Counted from the stretch's first letter, positions 24,624-33,581 are shown. The stretch is 64,000 bases of DNA from Hyphomonadaceae bacterium (GCA_013001295.1 JABDMW010000001.1:62001-126000); one strand, 5' to 3'. Notes: generated from the sequence alone by a model not told the origin. Numbers and translations: made by a program.

Positions 24624-27284
24624 TTATCTGAAATTATAGGCAATACGGGCCCCAATAGTCCGGGGCCTCACAGGTGTAATACGCTCACGATCATTTCCAT
24701 AAAAACGTGAGATTTCGCCGCTATCGTCAAACAAGTTATTGGCAAAAATCTCGGCCGTCCAGTTGTCACCGGTCAGACCAGTTGCAAGACCAACCTGAGT
24801 ATAGCCTTGAACGCGATCCGTGTTTTGACGGAGGATGTCACTGTTCGACGCTGAAGAGTATACGATGCTCGGCATAACATGACCTGTCAGCCCACCACCT
24901 GTGTCCCATTCGTAACGAGCGCGAAGATTGCCTTGGAAGCTAGGCGCAAACGCGAGTTCATCTCCCTGAACGACATCGCCTGTCGGCGTGATAACGTTGG
25001 TGATCTCCGAGTCGAGGAACGAGAATGCGCCGGACAAAGTAAGTCCGTCCACTGAGATGGGCGCGTAGGTAAAGTCGCCCTCCACGCCTAGTACCTTTGC
25101 ATCCGCAGCATTATCTGAGAAGAACAGATTGACAATTGAAGTGTCGAAAATCGTCGTCTGAAGATTAGTAATGTCGATATAAAACGCACTACCATTGAAC
25201 CGCAACTGATTGTCTGCAAGCGTTGTTTTCCAACCCAGTTCGAAGTTGTCCACATCATCAGTATCAAGCTCGAAAGGAACCGTAAAGTTCGTTGCTGGTT
25301 GGAATGCACCGCCGGGACGGTTTAGCAATCCCGGTCTGAAGCCTTGTGAATAAGTTGCATAGAACAACAAATCATCGTTCGGCGTATACGTACCTGTGAC
25401 TTTCATAATTACACCAGACGTTTCCGCCTTATCCGGTGCGCGCAAGGCGTTGAATACTTGCGTTGCTTGACCGGTTGACAGGCCCGCAGCCTCGATCGAT
25501 GCAATCGTGTCCGTTAGATCAAACACTTGATGTAAGGCCTGATTACAAGATCCAATAAATGTGTAGGAACCGTCGCCGTCATAAAGGTCGGAAATATTTG
25601 TACCAAATGCATTTTCGTCAGTGCCGCCAGAGTTACAGAATGTCGCGTTCGCGGATCCTTCAAGGTCCACAGCGATATCGTAGTAGCGAGCCCCAACTGT
25701 TAAGGCAAACTGGTCCGAAATATCAAAAGTTCCTTCACCAAATACACCGAATTGTTCATCGGTACGGCGTATATCGTTCCGGAAAACAGTTTCAGCTGGG
25801 AAAGCACCGGGTGTAACAAAGTCTGGACGAGCATTGGTTTGCGCGAAGTTTGCAACATTGTTCGCACCAAAGGCAACGCCGGGATTTAAAAACCCAAAAT
25901 ATTGGAAGTCATTACGTTCTTTGAGTTCCAAATCAGAGTAAAAAGCCCCCACTGTCGCACGCCAACGGTTTTCTGCAGGTGTGTTAACACGGAATTCGTG
26001 AGTTTGAACTTTTGTCTCAGATATTGATGGTACAGCTGAATTCGGCGCATAACACGTTCCCGCTGGCGTACCTGAATAATAGTTTGCATAAGTCACTGAA
26101 CCTTCGCAAATATAGTAAGGGAGATACTGGCCGACAAAAAGATAATCAGTGTAGTCAATACGTTGGTTTGTATCACGATCGGTGAATGCACCTGTATAGA
26201 GAGCTTCAAGCTCACCGAGTCGACCTTTTAAAGTCCAGTTTACATTGTCGAAATCATCCTCAAGGTATTCGTCCTCAAAGCGATTAATTGAGAGTTCACC
26301 TTCACCGTCTATATTTGGATCATAGAAGAAAACCCCTTCACTATCGAGTTCCTGATGACCATAACCAACATCCAATGACCAATCGTCATTGAATTCGTGT
26401 CTCGCGCTCAAGCGAAACCCGAAATACTGGGTATCGTTGAAATCGTCTTCTGCAATGTTTGAGTTGTCAGCATCGATAAAATTAACATCGCCCGCATCAA
26501 GAGCTGCGATGTCGGCTGGGGTGGAAGTGAATCCGCCGCGGAACGGTGCTACGGGAACACCATTGGAACGAACCGTACCCGCTGGACGGAACCGAGCCGA
26601 CTCACGCAAATTAATTGTGCCTGGCTTGTTATCAATGTATCCGCCTTGGTCATCAAAGTATATGACAGCACGCAATGCCGTATTCTCGCCTACCGGGGCG
26701 TTATAAACAGCCTCAGCATTATAGCTCATCTCGCCACCTTTCGTGAAAGATGTGCCCATTTTAAAGCTAGCCTCTTCAACACCAAGTTTCGGCTTGTTTG
26801 TAATCAAGCGAACCGTACCGGCCTGTGAACTCGCACCAAACAACGTACCTTGAGGGCCGGACAGAACTTCGACCCGTTCAAGGTCGGCAGCATATACGTC
26901 CAAGTTCCGACCTGGTTGCGATAATGGTTGCTCGTCAAGATAGAAAGCGACGTTTGGCGCCAAACCCGCAACACCTGCGATAGACAGCGTTGGAGTTGTA
27001 GAAGCAACGCCTCGAATATAAATTGTGCTTTGGCCGGGGCCCGAACCACCGGCTGAAACGCCTGGCAATTGCACCAAGTAATCCGTGAAAATATTTACAT
27101 TTAACTCGTCAAGAGTTTTCTCGCCCAGAGCAGCTACGGCAATCGGAACATCCGATGCTGTTTCAGCGCGTTTTGTCGCCGTTACGATAACTTCGTCCTG
27201 CAGTTGAGCGAAGGCGGTTGACGACATTCCGCTTGTGACGAGCGCACCCAGAGCGACATGTTGCAACATTTTATTCTTAAGCAT
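24624..27284 (-). CDS. TonB-dependent outer-membrane receptor
   Basis: The 886-residue protein has a signal peptide (KMLQHVALGALVTSGMSSTAFA, cut before QLQ), a TonB box (DEVIVTATKR), a plug domain (~35-165, with IYIRGVAS and VEVLSGPQGTLFGASSQAGT) and a 22-strand-type barrel ending in the aromatic outer-membrane signature RIAYNFR. It imports an unknown, probably large or scarce substrate using TonB energy. It resembles the Caulobacter/sphingomonad receptors of the iron-complex type, but barrel length and neighbours point equally to sugars or aromatics. The gene is divergent from the oxygenase-epimerase-FAH-SDR operon and has its own terminator, which suggests uptake for that pathway. Confidence 0.93.
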   Translation of the reverse strand: MLKNKMLQHVALGALVTSGMSSTAFAQLQDEVIVTATKRAETASDVPIAVAALGEKTLDELNVNIFTDYLVQLPGVSAGGSGPGQSTIYIRGVASTTPTLSIAGVAGLAPNVAFYLDEQPLSQPGRNLDVYAADLERVEVLSGPQGTLFGASSQAGTVRLITNKPKLGVEEASFKMGTSFTKGGEMSYNAEAVYNAPVGENTALRAVIYFDDQGGYIDNKPGTINLRESARFRPAGTVRSNGVPVAPFRGGFTSTPADIAALDAGDVNFIDADNSNIAEDDFNDTQYFGFRLSARHEFNDDWSLDVGYGHQELDSEGVFFYDPNIDGEGELSINRFEDEYLEDDFDNVNWTLKGRLGELEALYTGAFTDRDTNQRIDYTDYLFVGQYLPYYICEGSVTYANYYSGTPAGTCYAPNSAVPSISETKVQTHEFRVNTPAENRWRATVGAFYSDLELKERNDFQYFGFLNPGVAFGANNVANFAQTNARPDFVTPGAFPAETVFRNDIRRTDEQFGVFGEGTFDISDQFALTVGARYYDIAVDLEGSANATFCNSGGTDENAFGTNISDLYDGDGSYTFIGSCNQALHQVFDLTDTIASIEAAGLSTGQATQVFNALRAPDKAETSGVIMKVTGTYTPNDDLLFYATYSQGFRPGLLNRPGGAFQPATNFTVPFELDTDDVDNFELGWKTTLADNQLRFNGSAFYIDITNLQTTIFDTSIVNLFFSDNAADAKVLGVEGDFTYAPISVDGLTLSGAFSFLDSEITNVITPTGDVVQGDELAFAPSFQGNLRARYEWDTGGGLTGHVMPSIVYSSASNSDILRQNTDRVQGYTQVGLATGLTGDNWTAEIFANNLFDDSGEISRFYGNDRERITPVRPRTIGARIAYNFR

Positions 27285-27670
27285 TTATATTCCCCTTAGT
27301 TTTATGAATAGCTTTTCGTGTATGGGCTTCAATAGCCACAACCTCTTCACTTCATAAATGATACACAAATCAAATATTTGTATATATTAATAAAAAAATG
27401 ATATAAAGCGGCCATATAGGCTTTTTTGGTGTCTTCGTACCGTAAAAATATCCGCAACTGTTGCATAATCGCAACTAATTACTAAAGTTGATAAGTAATA
27501 TTAACCGAACCAGTTGTTTGACTTATACACGGCAAACAAAACTTCAACTTGGTTACACTGTGTGTCGTTGACGGGCACCGCCGTCCCGCGCAATAAGCCA
27601 GATAACTGGCAGAATTAACAACACTTATGCTTATTCTTACCTATCGACGGTGAAGAAAGCGCACTTTAAC
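27285..27670. promoter_or_regulatory. Divergent intergenic region with candidate operator
   Basis: These 386 bases separate the TonB-receptor gene from the divergent oxygenase operon and contain no credible gene. At 27365-27381 the sequence ACAAATCAAATATTTGT forms a perfect 6-bp inverted repeat with a 5-base spacer, 81-97 bases upstream of the receptor start. The segment around it is strongly AT-rich (TATATATTAATAAAAAAATGATAT), as in a promoter. The operator claim is tentative, and the rest shows nothing distinct. Confidence 0.45.
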
Positions 27671-28690
27671 ATGGCAGGAAACCGATATTTAACTGGAATC
27701 GATATGCCTGATACCTTGCCCTTTCCAAATCAACGACCGCCGGAATATATGAAGTTTGACTCCGAACCTGAGTTCGACCCAGTTATTCACTTGGACTTAC
27801 AACAGCCGGAAAGAATCACCTCCTTGTCCGAACTCGGATATTCAGAGCTACAAATTAAAGAATGCCCTTCTGCGTTCGGGGCGAGCTCGGCTTTTAAGAT
27901 TTTGTCGGACGAAGGCTTAGCGATAATGCGTGATCTTTGCCTGCGCATGTATGACAATCGCAATATAAGTGTTGGAACCGGTGTGAACCGCCTCGGGTCA
28001 TATATCAGAGGTGCTGGCTATCGCTCCAAATTCATAAAGGACTTTTGCGATAGCCCTGAATTGGCCGAGCACTTGTCAGCAATAACCGGTGTGAAATTGG
28101 CGCGCCATTCGGTACCGGCGGTAGCGTGCGGCGTCAATTATGCACCTGAGGATATCCGCAATGCCGTTGATACTTGGCACACGGACTCGGTTGCTTTTGA
28201 TGTCGTTATGATGTTGTCAGACCCGTCGCAAATTAAAGGCGGGGAATTTCAGTATTTTCACGGGACTAAAGAAGAAGGTCAGGAATTGCTCGGCATAACG
28301 GGCGAAGAGGGTAAAGACGTGGAACTTCCGGTAGACCGCGTGATCACCGTGCCCTTCCCGGCCGCCGGATACGGTTTTTTGCAGCAAGGAAATATGATTT
28401 TTCATCGCGCCTGCCGATTGACCAAGAAAGCTGAACGCATGACAATGATCCCATCTTTTGTCGTCACGCCGGAAACGGCCGATGACGCCACCAATTCCAT
28501 AAATATGGCGGGATGGGATGATCCGGGTATTACCGCAGAACTGACCCGTCACGAAGCCTGGCGAGCCTCGGCCCGGCTCGCGTCATTGATCGATCAGGTC
28601 AGCTTGCATGATGATGATGAAAGGCTTGCCAAAGAGATAGACGACGCCTTAGCTCCGCTACTGGCATTTCGCGAAAGATTAAAAGCGTGA
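27671..28690 (+). CDS. Fe(II)/2-oxoglutarate-oxygenase-like protein
   Basis: The 339-residue protein looks like a small-molecule Fe/2OG oxygenase. A double-stranded-helix core carries HxD in DTWHTDSVAFDVVMML (~165), GGEFQYFHG, and a distal His in GNMIFHRACRLTKKAERMTMIPSF (~245-265). The Arg that should bind 2-oxoglutarate may be R in KKAERM. The N-terminal 60 residues are proline-rich and not recognised. The start is unclear: GTG at 27650, ATG at 27671 and ATG at 27704 are all possible. The four-base GTGA overlap with the next gene shows it heads a five-gene operon. The reaction could be hydroxylation or O-demethylation of the operon's substrate. Confidence 0.68.
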   Translation: MAGNRYLTGIDMPDTLPFPNQRPPEYMKFDSEPEFDPVIHLDLQQPERITSLSELGYSELQIKECPSAFGASSAFKILSDEGLAIMRDLCLRMYDNRNISVGTGVNRLGSYIRGAGYRSKFIKDFCDSPELAEHLSAITGVKLARHSVPAVACGVNYAPEDIRNAVDTWHTDSVAFDVVMMLSDPSQIKGGEFQYFHGTKEEGQELLGITGEEGKDVELPVDRVITVPFPAAGYGFLQQGNMIFHRACRLTKKAERMTMIPSFVVTPETADDATNSINMAGWDDPGITAELTRHEAWRASARLASLIDQVSLHDDDERLAKEIDDALAPLLAFRERLKA

Positions 28691-29652
28691 GCCAAGGCTT
28701 GAAAAACCGGTCCGTTCTTGTAACCGGGGCCGCAGGTTGTATTGGTGCGTGGGTTGTCAAACTCTTAGGCGAAATGGATGCCAAGCCCGTTGTCTATGAC
28801 GTGGCCGAAAACCGCTCTCGTTTACACTTAATCATGGATAACGCCGACGACATTGTTTGGGAATTGGGAGATATCACCGACTATGACCGGCTAACGGAAG
28901 TTATCAATACACATGAGATCGACGCCATTATCCATTTGGCTGCTTTACAGGTCCCATTCTGTAAAGCCGACCCGATCGGGAGTGTCAAGGTCAATGTCGT
29001 TGGTAGCACGCATATTCTGGAGGCTGCGCGGCAAGCAGGCATCAAACGCCTGACCTATGCAAGTTCAGTGGCCGCACCAGCCATGGGCGACAATGAATAT
29101 CTGGCCACGCTTTATGGTGCACATAAAATCTGCGGTGAACAAATGGCCGCTGTCTATTGGCAGGATTGGCAGCTTCCCAGCATCGGCATCAGGCCAGGTG
29201 TTATCTATGGGCCCGGTCGCGATCAGGGTATGAGCGCCTCCCCGACTATCGCTATGTTGGCTGCTGCGGAAAACAAACCCTACACCATCCCGTTTACCGG
29301 CCCGGTCAGTTTTGTGCATGTTGAAGACGCCGCCCAGCGCTTTATCGCCGCTATTGCGCAAGACGGCGAAGGCGCACCGGTTTTTGATATGAACGGCACA
29401 CCGGAAACGGTGGAAACGGTATTAGATATTGTGAAAGCGAAAACCCGCTCAAATGCGAAGATTGAATATGCGGGCGCACCGCTGCCGTTTCCGGCCATAA
29501 AAGACGATGGTGGCCTGGACAGACTGGTTGGCGCCGCACCTTACCGGTCGATGGAAGACGGTATTCAACACACATTGAACGGGTTTAAGGCTGCTAAAAA
29601 CCGGGGTATCGATATATCGGCCCTCGCGACCAGATTAACGGAGTCGGCATGA
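28687..29652 (+). CDS. NAD-dependent epimerase/dehydratase (extended SDR)
   Basis: This 321-residue extended SDR has the NAD-binding VLVTGAAGCIGAWVVKLL (~10-27), an acidic pair DVAENRSR after strand two, HLAALQVPFCKADP, TYASSVAA (catalytic Ser region) and the catalytic Tyr-Lys pair in LYGAHKICGEQ. Such enzymes epimerise, dehydrate or oxidise sugars and sugar acids, and uronate dehydrogenases are close in plan. Translation starts with a GTG at 28687 that overlaps the previous stop, and its own stop overlaps the next ATG by four bases. The substrate is not known. The FAH and SDR neighbours suggest a sugar-acid route. Confidence 0.85.
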   Translation: MSQGLKNRSVLVTGAAGCIGAWVVKLLGEMDAKPVVYDVAENRSRLHLIMDNADDIVWELGDITDYDRLTEVINTHEIDAIIHLAALQVPFCKADPIGSVKVNVVGSTHILEAARQAGIKRLTYASSVAAPAMGDNEYLATLYGAHKICGEQMAAVYWQDWQLPSIGIRPGVIYGPGRDQGMSASPTIAMLAAAENKPYTIPFTGPVSFVHVEDAAQRFIAAIAQDGEGAPVFDMNGTPETVETVLDIVKAKTRSNAKIEYAGAPLPFPAIKDDGGLDRLVGAAPYRSMEDGIQHTLNGFKAAKNRGIDISALATRLTESA

Positions 29653-30494
29653 AATTAGTGAGAATTGGCGATAAGGGAACTGAACGGCCCGGCTTGGTTG
29701 ATGATGAAGGGCGCGTTCGAGATGTCAGTTCATTTGTGGATGATTGGACTGGAACAACGATTGGAGACGAAGTTCTATCAAAGCTAAAAGCGCAAAACAT
29801 TGACCGGTTTCCGCTTGTCGATGAAGACGTGCGCATTGGTGCGCCTGTCAGCAATGTTGGCAAGATTATTGGATGCGCCCTCACGTACGGCAAACACGCT
29901 CAGGAAGCGGGGCTCGAGACACCGAAAGAGCCGATGTTCATGCTGACGGCGCGCACAGCAATCAACGGCCCCTATGATGATGTGGTCATTCCAAAAGGTG
30001 GCACAGAACTGGATTGGGAAGCAGAACTCGTGGTCGTGCTTGGCAAAGGCGGTTCATATATCCCTGTTGAGGACGCCATGGATCATGTCGCCGGTTATTG
30101 CGTCGGTAATGATGTTTCCGAGCGTCAGTTCCAGTTAGAACGCGGCACCCAATGGACCAAGGGCAAAAGCGCCGACACGTTAAAACCTTTTGGCCCGTGG
30201 CTGGTCACAAAAGATGAAATCCCGAACCCCAACGCATTGGATATTTCCATTCAAGTCAATGGGGAAACCCGCCAGAGCAGCAATACTGGCGATATGGTGT
30301 TTTCCATCGCCGAACTGGTATCAAATATTTCTCAATACGTGACTTGGGAAGCCGGCGACATCATGTTTACCGGTACACCTCCCGGTGTTGGCTATGGTAT
30401 GAAACCACAACTTTATATGAAGCCGGGCGATATTATGGAGCCAACAATTCAAGGCCTTGGAAGTATGCGGAATAAGGTCGTCGCTTATGAGTGA
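29649..30494 (+). CDS. Fumarylacetoacetate hydrolase family protein
   Basis: The 281-residue protein has the FAH fold, with metal-binding acids in ELDWEAELVVVLGKGG (~115-130) and in YCVGNDVSERQFQ, and the typical ending MFTGTPPGVGYGMKP...MEPTIQGLGSMRNKV. Bacterial members cleave or hydrate acylpyruvates, for instance 2,4-diketo-3-deoxy-L-fuconate or L-rhamnonate, or homoprotocatechuate products. Next to SDR genes it fits the non-phosphorylated fucose/rhamnose type of pathway, where one SDR oxidises a 2-keto-3-deoxy acid and the FAH enzyme then cleaves it. The gene overlaps both neighbours, by four bases upstream and eight bases downstream. Confidence 0.85.
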   Translation: MKLVRIGDKGTERPGLVDDEGRVRDVSSFVDDWTGTTIGDEVLSKLKAQNIDRFPLVDEDVRIGAPVSNVGKIIGCALTYGKHAQEAGLETPKEPMFMLTARTAINGPYDDVVIPKGGTELDWEAELVVVLGKGGSYIPVEDAMDHVAGYCVGNDVSERQFQLERGTQWTKGKSADTLKPFGPWLVTKDEIPNPNALDISIQVNGETRQSSNTGDMVFSIAELVSNISQYVTWEAGDIMFTGTPPGVGYGMKPQLYMKPGDIMEPTIQGLGSMRNKVVAYE

Positions 30495-31242
30495 GCGCGT
30501 CGTCATCGTAACAGGCGGGTCTCAGAATATTGGCCTCGCCATTGCCGAAGCCTTCCTGGCTGAAGGTGCCACAGTGATCTCGGCCGACCTCAACCCCCCT
30601 GAAAACAGAGCAATCGGCTTTCACAAAACCGATGTATCAAATGAAGTCAGCGTTCTTGCATTGATGTCTTCCGTTGCCGGTGAACATGGACGGCTGGACG
30701 TGCTGGTTAACAATGCCGGGATTTGCGTTGAAGTGCCCATCAAAGACATGAGCGTCGAGGACTGGGACAAGGTCATGAACATCAATGTCAAAGGTGTTTT
30801 CCTGATGACCAAACATGCATTCCCATTGATGGCCAACGACATTTCGGAAAAACCGGCCATCGTTAATATCAGTTCGATTGAGGGCCTGGGAGCCAACCCC
30901 ATGCACGGGGTTTACGCGGCGTCCAAGGGGGCGGTGGCCAGTTTCACTCACAACACGGCGCTCGAATACGGTCCGCACGGCATCCGATGCAATGCCATTG
31001 CACCCGGCTGGATCAACACGCCATTCAACGAACAATTCCTCGCACAATACCCGGACCGCAACAAAGTCGATGCGGAGATCAAGGACTTGCACCCGGTCGG
31101 TCGGCTTGGCTTGCCCGAAGATGTAGCAAATACCGCCGTCTATCTGGCCAGTGACAAAGCCGGATTTATCACAGGACAGGAAATCGTTGTCGCGGGAGGA
31201 CGAATGGCAAAACTTCCCCTCCCCAACATAGGAGACACCTGA
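30487..31242 (+). CDS. Short-chain dehydrogenase/reductase (SDR) 1
   Basis: A classical SDR of 251 residues, with VVIVTGGSQNIGLAIAEAF at the N-terminus, NNAG (VLVNNAGICVEVP), the catalytic Ser in VNISSIEG and Tyr-Lys in YAASKGAVASF. The ending of the substrate loop is followed by TGQEIVVAGG, which is standard. The Asp of ADLN after strand two favours NAD+. The frame is open to 30457, but the ATG at 30487 overlaps the FAH stop by eight bases. In the operon it likely oxidises a sugar, sugar acid or keto-deoxy acid. Confidence 0.88.
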   Translation: MSERVVIVTGGSQNIGLAIAEAFLAEGATVISADLNPPENRAIGFHKTDVSNEVSVLALMSSVAGEHGRLDVLVNNAGICVEVPIKDMSVEDWDKVMNINVKGVFLMTKHAFPLMANDISEKPAIVNISSIEGLGANPMHGVYAASKGAVASFTHNTALEYGPHGIRCNAIAPGWINTPFNEQFLAQYPDRNKVDAEIKDLHPVGRLGLPEDVANTAVYLASDKAGFITGQEIVVAGGRMAKLPLPNIGDT

Positions 31243-31982
31243 TGGCGGGCGAACCGAGAGATTTAAACAACAAAACGGTTTTGATCACCGGCGGCGGCAG
31301 TGGAGTCGGTCTGGAATGCGCAAAATTGTTTAAAAGCAAAGGTGCCAATATATTTATTGTCGGGCGCGACACTGAAAAACTGAAATCAACCGGTTTTGAT
31401 TATTTCGTCGGCGATGTCCGCAATTCAAAAACCGCGGAGCATGCGATTAAAGCCGCGTCAAAAATCAATGATCGGCCGGTTGATGTTTTAATCAATGCGG
31501 CGGGTGTTATTCATCGCGCTGACGGTTCGCAGACAAGCGACGGCGATTGGCAATTTGTCATGGACGTGAACGTCAATGGCCCGTTTTATTTCAGCCGCGC
31601 CTTTGCCAATCAAAACATCAAGGACGGTGCTATCATTAATGTCTCGTCAACTTGCGGACAGGTTGGCGCAGCAGGTCTTGCCGCCTATTGCACAAGTAAA
31701 GGCGCACTGGATCAACTGACCCGAACAATGGCTTTGGAATTAGCCCCACGGGATATCAATGTAAATGCGGTCGCTCCGGGCGCGATCAATTCACCAATGT
31801 TGTTTTCAAAGCACGGCGATTCAAAACAAGCGGAAACAGTTATTGAGCGAAATCTTGGTTCTATCCCAATCGGCGCGGTCGCGGAACCCGCAGAGGTTGC
31901 CCGAGCGATCTGTTTCCTCACATCTGAAAAGCATATAACGGGGACAATTTTATCGATCGATGGTGGTTACACCGCGTCATAA
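31242..31982 (+). CDS. Short-chain dehydrogenase/reductase (SDR) 2
   Basis: This 246-residue classical SDR has TVLITGGGSGVGLECAKLF, NAAG in VLINAAGVIHRAD, the catalytic INVSSTCG serine and YCTSKGALDQL (Tyr-Lys), ending in TGTILSIDGGYTAS. It uses basic and small residues after strand two (VGRDTEK), which is compatible with NADP+ or NAD+. It begins on the last base of SDR 1 (TGATG), so it is the final gene of the coupled operon. Downstream there is no strong terminator before the tRNA-flanked element. Two SDRs of different type suggest two separate oxidations in the pathway. Confidence 0.88.
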   Translation: MAGEPRDLNNKTVLITGGGSGVGLECAKLFKSKGANIFIVGRDTEKLKSTGFDYFVGDVRNSKTAEHAIKAASKINDRPVDVLINAAGVIHRADGSQTSDGDWQFVMDVNVNGPFYFSRAFANQNIKDGAIINVSSTCGQVGAAGLAAYCTSKGALDQLTRTMALELAPRDINVNAVAPGAINSPMLFSKHGDSKQAETVIERNLGSIPIGAVAEPAEVARAICFLTSEKHITGTILSIDGGYTAS

Positions 31983-32143
31983 ACCTTAAAATGCCTCAAT
32001 AGTTTTGCTTAAAAAATACTTTTCCAAATTTACAAATTATTGTCTTTCGCACGCTGGCCCACACGGGATAAGCGCCAAAACAACATGCCAGCTATTCTCC
32101 AGATCCACCGCTGAACTCTATGAAAAAATACATTTGATATAAG

Positions 32144-32166
32144 AAGGAATGGCGCACCGGGGAGGA
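32144..32166. repeat. Left attachment-site repeat (tRNA-Arg 3'-end fragment)
   Basis: This 23-bp sequence is identical to 33559-33581. It begins with AAGGAA, then continues with the complement of the tRNA 3' end including CCA. Beyond the repeat the two copies diverge at once (GAGTG here, TTCGA at the tRNA), so the tRNA is not duplicated as a whole. Confidence 0.85.
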
Positions 32167-32199
32167 GAGTGTGAAGTCTATAAAATCAATTACTTTACT

Positions 32200-32263
32200 T
32201 GTCTAACCCGATAAAAAATTAGGATTAAGAATCAAAAAGTTACTATTTTATATGTCTAACCCG
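32200..32263. repeat. Pair of direct repeats TGTCTAACCCG
   Basis: TGTCTAACCCG occurs at 32200-32210 and again at 32253-32263, each preceded by a similar TTACT-rich tract. They lie 34 and 87 bases inside the left attachment repeat. Short direct repeats at that distance are typical arm sites for a tyrosine integrase. The function is inferred from position only. Confidence 0.5.
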
Positions 32264-32590
32264 CAGCAGAGAACTTTCCGACATGCGAAACAGCGTCTTT
32301 GAGAAGGCGCAGCTGCAGCGTCAACGTATTCAGCCACTATGTTGTCCTGCTTTTCTATTTTCTCAACATTTCCATTTTTAGGGTTTTCATATCTTGGAGT
32401 CACTACTGTTTGGAATGGTGATTAAATATATATGGTATCTGCAACCGTCAAAATGAATAAGCAATTGGGTCGATAAAAAGGTCAACGAGAATAACCAAGC
32501 TGAAGAATGTAACAATTAGCATTCAAGATTTCGCTCATTGCAAATAGCCGACCAGTGACGTATACTACCGACTCCTAAAATCCAACCAAA

Positions 32591-33508
32591 ATGGAACAGG
32601 GGGGCGCAATGGAATGGGAAGCAGGTTATGTGGGCGGAGGCGGACAACAACTTCGCGATTTTGTGGACGCGGCAAAAGCCGGAGACGATGTAAAAGTGTG
32701 GTATCCAGCGGGGCAAGGAAGTCTCTGGATCCGTCGTTTGAGAAGCGTGGCGATATTCGAAGATGAGGATCAGGGCGTGCCGACAGTGGGCGGGGCGTTG
32801 AACGTGATTGACACCAATTTAAGCGGTACGACTGGTCGGGATACGGATAGTCCGCTCTCAAGCGAATGGCAGACCTTCAATACGAGCGGTATGCGGGATC
32901 AAGTTAAATGGCCGGAGCGCTCAAACTGTTTCTTTGGATTTATTTGTCGTGGCCGCCGTCCAAGTGAAGCGGAGACCAATCAAGCTAGCATTTCTTGGCT
33001 CAAACGGAGTGGCTGGGAAATGATGTATGAGCACGAGGCAAACGGGGCGCCTCGGTCGGGATCCTTTGAGGCCCTACATTTTTTTGTGAGTGAGGGATAT
33101 GACGTCAAAGTCCGTTATTTTCAAACCTTCAGGGGCCACGATGTTGTTTGGTTTCACAATCTCGATCAGGTAACTGCGGAGCGCGACCCGCGAACGGCAG
33201 CCCCAACTTTCGTTGCGGGCATGATAAAAGATAATCCAGCCACAACGTTTGACCTTCAATCGGGGCCATCTTTTACGACGGGCAATTTGATAGTCGATCG
33301 ACCATATGCGAAAGAATGGCAAATATTCAATACAACTGGCAAAAGGCGCATCGTAAAAATCAGGGAGAAGAACAACGCGTTATTATCGACCGAGCAAAAG
33401 GATCAAAGAATGGCGTGGTTTATTCGACGTGAACAACAGGTGGGAACGACGGTGAATATTAAGGATATTGGAATCGCAGGCAAGTTATCAGAAAATCTTC
33501 GAAATTGA
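32591..33508 (+). CDS. Unrecognised protein with internal duplication, cargo of the tRNA-Arg element
   Basis: I do not recognise the family. The 305-residue protein has no signal peptide or membrane segment. Two halves resemble each other. The first (~20-110) contains DDVKVWYPAG...SLWIRRLRSV and later SSEWQTFNTSGMRDQVKW. The second (~165-275) contains YDVKVRYFQT...DVVWFHNLDQV and later AKEWQIFNTTGKRRIVKI. Each unit is about 90-110 residues and looks beta-rich, with conserved Trp, Tyr and Asn-Thr-Gly/Ser. A binding module repeated twice is plausible. Start codons at 32591 and 32609 (MEWEAGYVGG) are both possible; the first has AGGGG after it rather than before. It is the only gene in the element. 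Confidence 0.6.
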   Translation: MEQGGAMEWEAGYVGGGGQQLRDFVDAAKAGDDVKVWYPAGQGSLWIRRLRSVAIFEDEDQGVPTVGGALNVIDTNLSGTTGRDTDSPLSSEWQTFNTSGMRDQVKWPERSNCFFGFICRGRRPSEAETNQASISWLKRSGWEMMYEHEANGAPRSGSFEALHFFVSEGYDVKVRYFQTFRGHDVVWFHNLDQVTAERDPRTAAPTFVAGMIKDNPATTFDLQSGPSFTTGNLIVDRPYAKEWQIFNTTGKRRIVKIREKNNALLSTEQKDQRMAWFIRREQQVGTTVNIKDIGIAGKLSENLRN

Positions 33509-33558
33509 AATGAGCCGTAAATGTCGGGTGGTGATTGTTAAAGATTAAAAGACCCTCT

Positions 33559-33581
33559 AAGGAATGGCGCACCGGGGAGGA
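33559..33581. repeat. Right attachment-site repeat (inside tRNA-Arg 3' end)
   Basis: This is the tRNA-side copy of the 23-bp direct repeat. It covers six bases beyond the CCA end plus the CCA, discriminator, acceptor 3' strand and the adjoining bases of the tRNA gene. Confidence 0.85.

Larger units (their letters stand above)
31983..32590. other. Gene-poor AT-rich intergenic stretch spanning the left end of a candidate element
   Basis: About 600 bases without a credible gene. The first 160 bases are ordinary spacer after the SDR operon. A 23-bp copy of the tRNA-Arg 3' end stands at 32144-32166, followed by two direct copies of TGTCTAACCCG at 32200-32210 and 32253-32263. The remainder is AT-rich (TTAAATATATATGG...) with no ORF of note, and may hold the promoter of the 32591-33508 gene. 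Confidence 0.6.
32144..33581. mobile_element. Candidate mini integrative element at tRNA-Arg (integrase-less)
   Basis: A 23-bp perfect direct repeat (32144-32166 and 33559-33581) bounds about 1.4 kb. The right copy is the 3' end of an intact tRNA-Arg gene plus six flanking bases, and the left copy is that fragment alone. Such a duplication of a tRNA 3' end is the classical trace of site-specific integration by a tyrosine integrase, the left copy being the far attachment site. The interval holds one unrecognised gene and two short direct repeats near the left end that could be arm-type sites. No integrase is present, so it is either a deleted island or a satellite moved by another element. A chance local duplication is the alternative. 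Confidence 0.6.

Noticed and set aside
32144-33581. Transposon or insertion sequence
   Set aside because: The end repeats are direct, not inverted, and match a tRNA 3' end. No transposase is encoded.
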